DNA of 10,440 nt from Christensenella sp. (GTDB lineage: Bacteria; Bacillota; Clostridia; Christensenellales; Maliibacteriaceae). Shown piece by piece: positions 7,919-10,440 of the stretch (the first letter of the stretch is position 1; each line of letters starts with the position of its first letter). The stretch is taken from positions 1-10,440 of the forward strand of contig JAHZHV010000032.1 in assembly GCA_019420085.1 (NCBI GenBank). Direction: 5' to 3'. The position numbers and the translations under genes were made by a program. The notes beneath the pieces were generated by a model. The model was not told the DNA's origin and searched no databases. It worked only from the letters and a program-made list of their open reading frames with translations.

Positions 7919-9426
7919 TGCAGCACCTCCTTCTGCACCGTCGTATGATTCTGTGATTCTTCCTTTCCAGACTGCGGACGAGAAAGCGGCAGCCGCACAG
8001 TAAAGGTCGTACCCTTTGCCTCGATGCTGTCGACCTCGATCGTGCCGGCGTGCATGTCCACAATCTGATAGACGATCGAAAGCCCGAGTCCCGTACCGCC
8101 CGCCTCGCGCGCGCGCGCCTTGTCGACGCGATAGAACCGCTCAAAAATATGCGCGACGGCGTCCGCCGGAATGCCGATGCCGTTGTCGCGCACGCGAAGC
8201 ACCGCTTCATCTTCATAGGCGTTCAAAATCACGCGCACATGACCGCCCTTTTGCGTATACTTGATCGCATTGTCCGTCAAATTCGTCACCATCTGGAACA
8301 ATCGCATGGCATCGCCTGAGACGACGCATTCGTCGTTAATATCCGCTTCCATGACGATATCGCGCCCTTTGGCAAGCGGCACCAGATTTTTCAGCGCGCG
8401 CTCCACGACGTCGGCAAGCGACACCGGTTCAAAATTGAACGCCGTGCTCTGCTTGTCCATCTGCGTCAGAAGCAGAAGGTCGGATACAAGCACGCTCAGC
8501 CGGTCGATTTCATTGTCGATATCCTGCAAAAACTCGCGCGTGAGCGACTCGTCGAAGTGCTCGCTGTGCAATAGCGACTCCGTCAGCACCTTCATCGAGC
8601 TAAGCGGCGTCTTCAATTCATGCGACGCATTGGAGACAAATTCATTTCTTGCCTGATCGGTTGCCTCCAGCTTCTGCGTCATATTGTTAAACGCCGCCGC
8701 AAGGCGCGCAAGCTCACTGTGTCCGCTTGTCTCCACGGCAACCGGATGCACGACGCGCTCCATGCTCATCGTCTCGATTGCCTGCGTCAGATCCTCGATG
8801 GGATTGAGCATGAACGTGGCGATAAAGAAGCTCAGGATGATAACCAGCGCCCCGATTCCAACCGCATTGACCTGCATTTTGTCGCTCATCAGCGTCAGCA
8901 TGTCAACCACGTCCTGAATACTGGTGGAATACAGCACCACGCCGATGCGCGCGCCGTCATAAATCATCGGCGCCACGCAGTAAATCAGCCACTGCTCCTG
9001 CTGCTTTTCCTCCTGATCGGACAGCAGTTCGCGATGGAACCCGTAGGAAAACTCGCTGCCCTGTAATACATCGACAACTTCTTCCTGCCAAAGCGATGTG
9101 GCGTTGATCTGTGAAAAGGCGTCCACCTGCACAATGCCGTCCTCGTCGGCCACGACAATGCGCGCGTCGTTTTGTTCGCTTTCCCTGCGCACATACGCAT
9201 AGACGCCCGCTGCGTCATACGCCGCAAACTGCGGCGCAACGTTTGCGCTGACCGTCTCCACCTGCACGCGCAGTTCGTTGACGCGGCGATTGACCAGCGA
9301 CTGCTCGATCAGGTTCATGATCGATAAATTAAAAAAAGCAAGCAAAACGACCATTATGACCATGTACGCCATAATGAATCGGCCGCGTATGCTTGCAAAC
9401 AACGACACAATTCTACTTTTCCGCAA
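7915..9426 (-). CDS. Membrane sensor histidine kinase with HAMP domain (WalK/PhoR-like)
   Basis: A 503-residue sensor kinase, partner of the preceding regulator. There are two membrane segments (about 17-40 and 187-207) around an extracytoplasmic region of about 145 residues. That region has a PAS/Cache-like pattern (VVADEDGIVQV near 91-101; YCVAPMIYDGARIGVVLYS near 149-167). A HAMP linker follows (about 207-260), then HisKA with phospho-accepting H269 in SNASHELKTP. The ATPase domain has N386 in the N box, DNGIGIP (414-420), FERFYR (428-433) and GTGLGLS (444-450). No cytoplasmic PAS domain is visible, unlike classical WalK. The start is TTG at 9426, inside the regulator gene; it leaves a short basic cytoplasmic tail before the first membrane helix. 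A later GTG (near 9408) is possible. The stop codon overlaps the next ATG (ATGA), so translation is probably coupled. Confidence 0.93.
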   Translation of the reverse strand: MRKSRIVSLFASIRGRFIMAYMVIMVVLLAFFNLSIMNLIEQSLVNRRVNELRVQVETVSANVAPQFAAYDAAGVYAYVRRESEQNDARIVVADEDGIVQVDAFSQINATSLWQEEVVDVLQGSEFSYGFHRELLSDQEEKQQEQWLIYCVAPMIYDGARIGVVLYSTSIQDVVDMLTLMSDKMQVNAVGIGALVIILSFFIATFMLNPIEDLTQAIETMSMERVVHPVAVETSGHSELARLAAAFNNMTQKLEATDQARNEFVSNASHELKTPLSSMKVLTESLLHSEHFDESLTREFLQDIDNEIDRLSVLVSDLLLLTQMDKQSTAFNFEPVSLADVVERALKNLVPLAKGRDIVMEADINDECVVSGDAMRLFQMVTNLTDNAIKYTQKGGHVRVILNAYEDEAVLRVRDNGIGIPADAVAHIFERFYRVDKARAREAGGTGLGLSIVYQIVDMHAGTIEVDSIEAKGTTFTVRLPLSRPQSGKEESQNHTTVQKEVLQ

Positions 9427-10111
9427 AATAGTAGCCTACCCCCCACTTGGTATGAATATAACGGGGATGACTGGGGTCCGCCTCCACCTTTTCCCGCAGG
9501 CGGCGGATGTGTACGTCGACGGTGCGAAGATCGCCAAGATAATCGTATTTCCAGATCATCTCAAGCAGATTTTCCCGGCTGTAGACCTTGCCCGGGTTGG
9601 AAATGAACAGCTGCAGAAGATCAAATTCCTTTGCCGTCAGGTTGATTTCCCGCTCGCCGATAAACACCGTGCGGTTGACGGTGTTGACGCTCAGTTCACC
9701 GGCCCGCAGCACCGCCTTTTCCTGAACAGGCGCCGCCGCGGCGCTCATGCCGACGCGGCGCAGGATCGTCTTGATCCGCGCCTTCAACTCCAGAATATTA
9801 AACGGCTTTGTCATGTAATCGTCCGCGCCGTATTCCAGACCGAGGATCTTGTCCATATCCTCACCCTTTGCCGTCAGCATGATAATCGGCACGGAGGAAT
9901 TTTCCCGAACGCTCTGGCAGACCTTCAATCCATCCACGCCCGGAAGCATTACATCCAGGACGATCAAATCGTAGGCATTCTGCGCCGCCTTGTCCAGCGC
10001 CTCCTGGCCGTCGTAGGCCACGTCAACCTCATACCCGTCCTGCAAAAGGGTAAATCGCAGTCCCTTGACAATGGAGGGTTCATCGTCCACGACAAGCAGT
10101 CTTTTGGCCAT
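9413..10111 (-). CDS. OmpR/PhoB-family response regulator (WalR/PhoP-like)
   Basis: A 232-residue DNA-binding response regulator. The receiver domain spans residues 1-120. It has the acidic pair D9-D10, phospho-acceptor D53 in the VLDVMLPG segment, T80 in the IIMLTAKGED segment, and K102 in the TKPF motif. A linker rich in alanine precedes the winged-helix effector domain (about 133-231), which shows INLTAKEFDLL, the VDVHIRRLREK recognition-helix region and the terminal KWGVGYYF hairpin typical of OmpR/PhoB proteins. ATG at 10111 is chosen because MAKRLLVVDDEP is the usual start of a receiver and GAGGTAGGA lies just upstream; the 18-codon extension upstream looks non-coding. The gene overlaps the downstream kinase by 14 bases, so the two form a cognate pair. 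It resembles WalR, PhoP and ResD too evenly for a firm gene name. Confidence 0.93.
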   Translation of the reverse strand: MAKRLLVVDDEPSIVKGLRFTLLQDGYEVDVAYDGQEALDKAAQNAYDLIVLDVMLPGVDGLKVCQSVRENSSVPIIMLTAKGEDMDKILGLEYGADDYMTKPFNILELKARIKTILRRVGMSAAAAPVQEKAVLRAGELSVNTVNRTVFIGEREINLTAKEFDLLQLFISNPGKVYSRENLLEMIWKYDYLGDLRTVDVHIRRLREKVEADPSHPRYIHTKWGVGYYFAEK

Positions 10112-10137
10112 GCTCTTCCTACCTCTTTCATATGCGG

Positions 10138-10168
10138 CACATGCACCATTGGGCAAAGGGCGCATGCG
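10138..10168 (-). promoter_or_regulatory. Leader hairpin upstream of the response regulator
   Basis: In the predicted 5' leader, CGCATGCGCC (10159-10168 on the complementary strand) pairs with GGTGCATGTG (10138-10147) across an 11-base loop. This gives a 10-bp stem with two G-U pairs. It ends about 10-15 bases upstream of the purine-rich ribosome binding region (GAGGTAGGA, about 10117-10125). The right arm also contains the perfect 8-base DNA palindrome CGCATGCG (10161-10168), just downstream of the predicted start of transcription, so it could equally be a protein-binding site. No function is shown. Confidence 0.35.
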
Positions 10169-10187
10169 TCCCGTTCATTTCCGTTCC

Positions 10188-10217
10188 ATTTTACCACAAA
10201 AGCGCAGACAAACGCAA
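10188..10217 (-). promoter_or_regulatory. Predicted sigma-70/SigA promoter of the two-component operon
   Basis: Read on the minus strand: TTGCGT (10212-10217), an 18-base spacer, then TAAAAT (10188-10193) directly preceded by TGG. This gives an extended -10 of the form TGnTAAAAT. Transcription would start near 10181, leaving a leader of about 70 bases before the regulator ATG. It is the only good promoter-like sequence I find between pyrI and the regulator. The -35 matches the consensus only in part, so the extended -10 probably carries most of the strength. Confidence 0.6.
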
Positions 10218-10225
10218 CCTTCCGG

Positions 10226-10278
10226 CACACAAAGCACGGCGCGCACAGGTCTTTTTGCCCATGCGCGCCGTTTGCGTG
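10226..10278 (-). terminator. Long hairpin after pyrI, possible terminator
   Basis: A perfect 10-bp inverted repeat (ACGGCGCGCA at 10236-10245 with TGCGCGCCGT at 10262-10271) lies 20 bases after the pyrI stop. The stem extends outward with bulges through CACAC at 10226-10230 and its partner at 10274-10278. The position suits termination of pyrI. In the minus-strand transcript, however, the bases after the core stem are only GCTTTGTGTG, not a proper U-tract. The better T-run (10281-10287) lies on the other side, where it would serve plus-strand transcription. It is therefore an imperfect intrinsic terminator, or a 3'-end protecting hairpin. Confidence 0.5.
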
Positions 10279-10291
10279 TTCTTTTTTATCC

Positions 10292-10440
10292 TCAGGCGTC
10301 GCGCCGCTCCGCCTTCGTCTCGCAGTACATACACCGGTATGTGCCCGTCGCCGCGTCGGTCAGCTTAAACACATGCGGCAGGTCGCGCTCGATGCTGGTG
10401 ATGCAGCGCGGGTTGCGGCATTTGAGCACGTCGCGAATCT
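10292..10440 (-). CDS. pyrI: Aspartate carbamoyltransferase regulatory chain, C-terminal zinc domain (partial)
   Basis: The last 48 codons of a gene that enters from the right edge and ends in TGA at 10292-10294. The peptide starts IRDVLKCRNPRCITSIERDL and ends TYRCMYCETKAERRDA. It carries the four-cysteine zinc site of PyrI as CX4C (CRNPRC) followed by CX2C (CMYC), with the VFKLTD segment between them. In aspartate carbamoyltransferase this domain binds zinc and holds the regulatory chain against the catalytic PyrB chain in the first committed step of pyrimidine synthesis. The N-terminal nucleotide-binding domain is outside the window, so I cannot tell a separate pyrI from a pyrB-pyrI fusion. 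A hairpin follows the stop codon, and the next gene has its own promoter, so this is probably the end of a separate pyrimidine operon. Confidence 0.88.
   Translation of the reverse strand, partial: IRDVLKCRNPRCITSIERDLPHVFKLTDAATGTYRCMYCETKAERRDA

Overview
Every gene I can support lies on the minus strand, so the window is transcribed from right to left. GC content is moderately high. The gene content suggests an anaerobic, GC-rich member of the Firmicutes, most likely class Clostridia: a zinc-type PyrI chain, lipoproteins with GerMN domains next to a PhoP/WalR-type two-component system, NadD-YqeK-RsfS, and a fumarase beside a malic enzyme of the clostridial type. The genus cannot be fixed from sequence alone.

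Layout in transcription order. (1) 10440-10292: the 3' end of pyrI, the zinc domain of the aspartate carbamoyltransferase regulatory chain, followed by a long hairpin. (2) 10217-5426: a sensing and envelope block. A promoter with an extended -10 and a leader hairpin precede an OmpR-family response regulator, a HAMP/HisKA sensor kinase that overlaps it and starts at TTG, and two predicted lipoproteins built from GerMN domains, one with a single copy and one with three. (3) 5324-1753: a DUF2156 (LPG synthase C-terminal-like) protein, a GNAT acetyltransferase of the Eis type, a NadD-YqeK fusion and RsfS. Three of these junctions or their equivalents are ATGA stop/start overlaps. The block ends at a strong intrinsic terminator at 1665-1708. 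(4) 1646-1: a new promoter with a perfect TATAAT drives fumC, followed 49 bases later by the start of a malic enzyme gene that runs off the left edge.

How the genes fit together. The only gap of any size between the regulator promoter (about 10190) and the terminator (about 1665) is about 100 bases near 5375, and I see no convincing terminator there. Blocks 2 and 3 may therefore form one transcript of about 8.5 kb linking envelope signalling with NAD synthesis, Ap4A hydrolysis and ribosome silencing; this is inference. FumC plus malic enzyme gives fumarate to malate to pyruvate plus CO2 and reduced NAD(P).

The most notable points are the regulator-kinase-GerMN lipoprotein arrangement, which parallels actinobacterial MtrA-MtrB-LpqB, the triple GerMN lipoprotein, and the NadD-YqeK fusion. 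I found no mobile elements, CRISPR arrays, tRNA or rRNA genes, and no clearly novel defence system.
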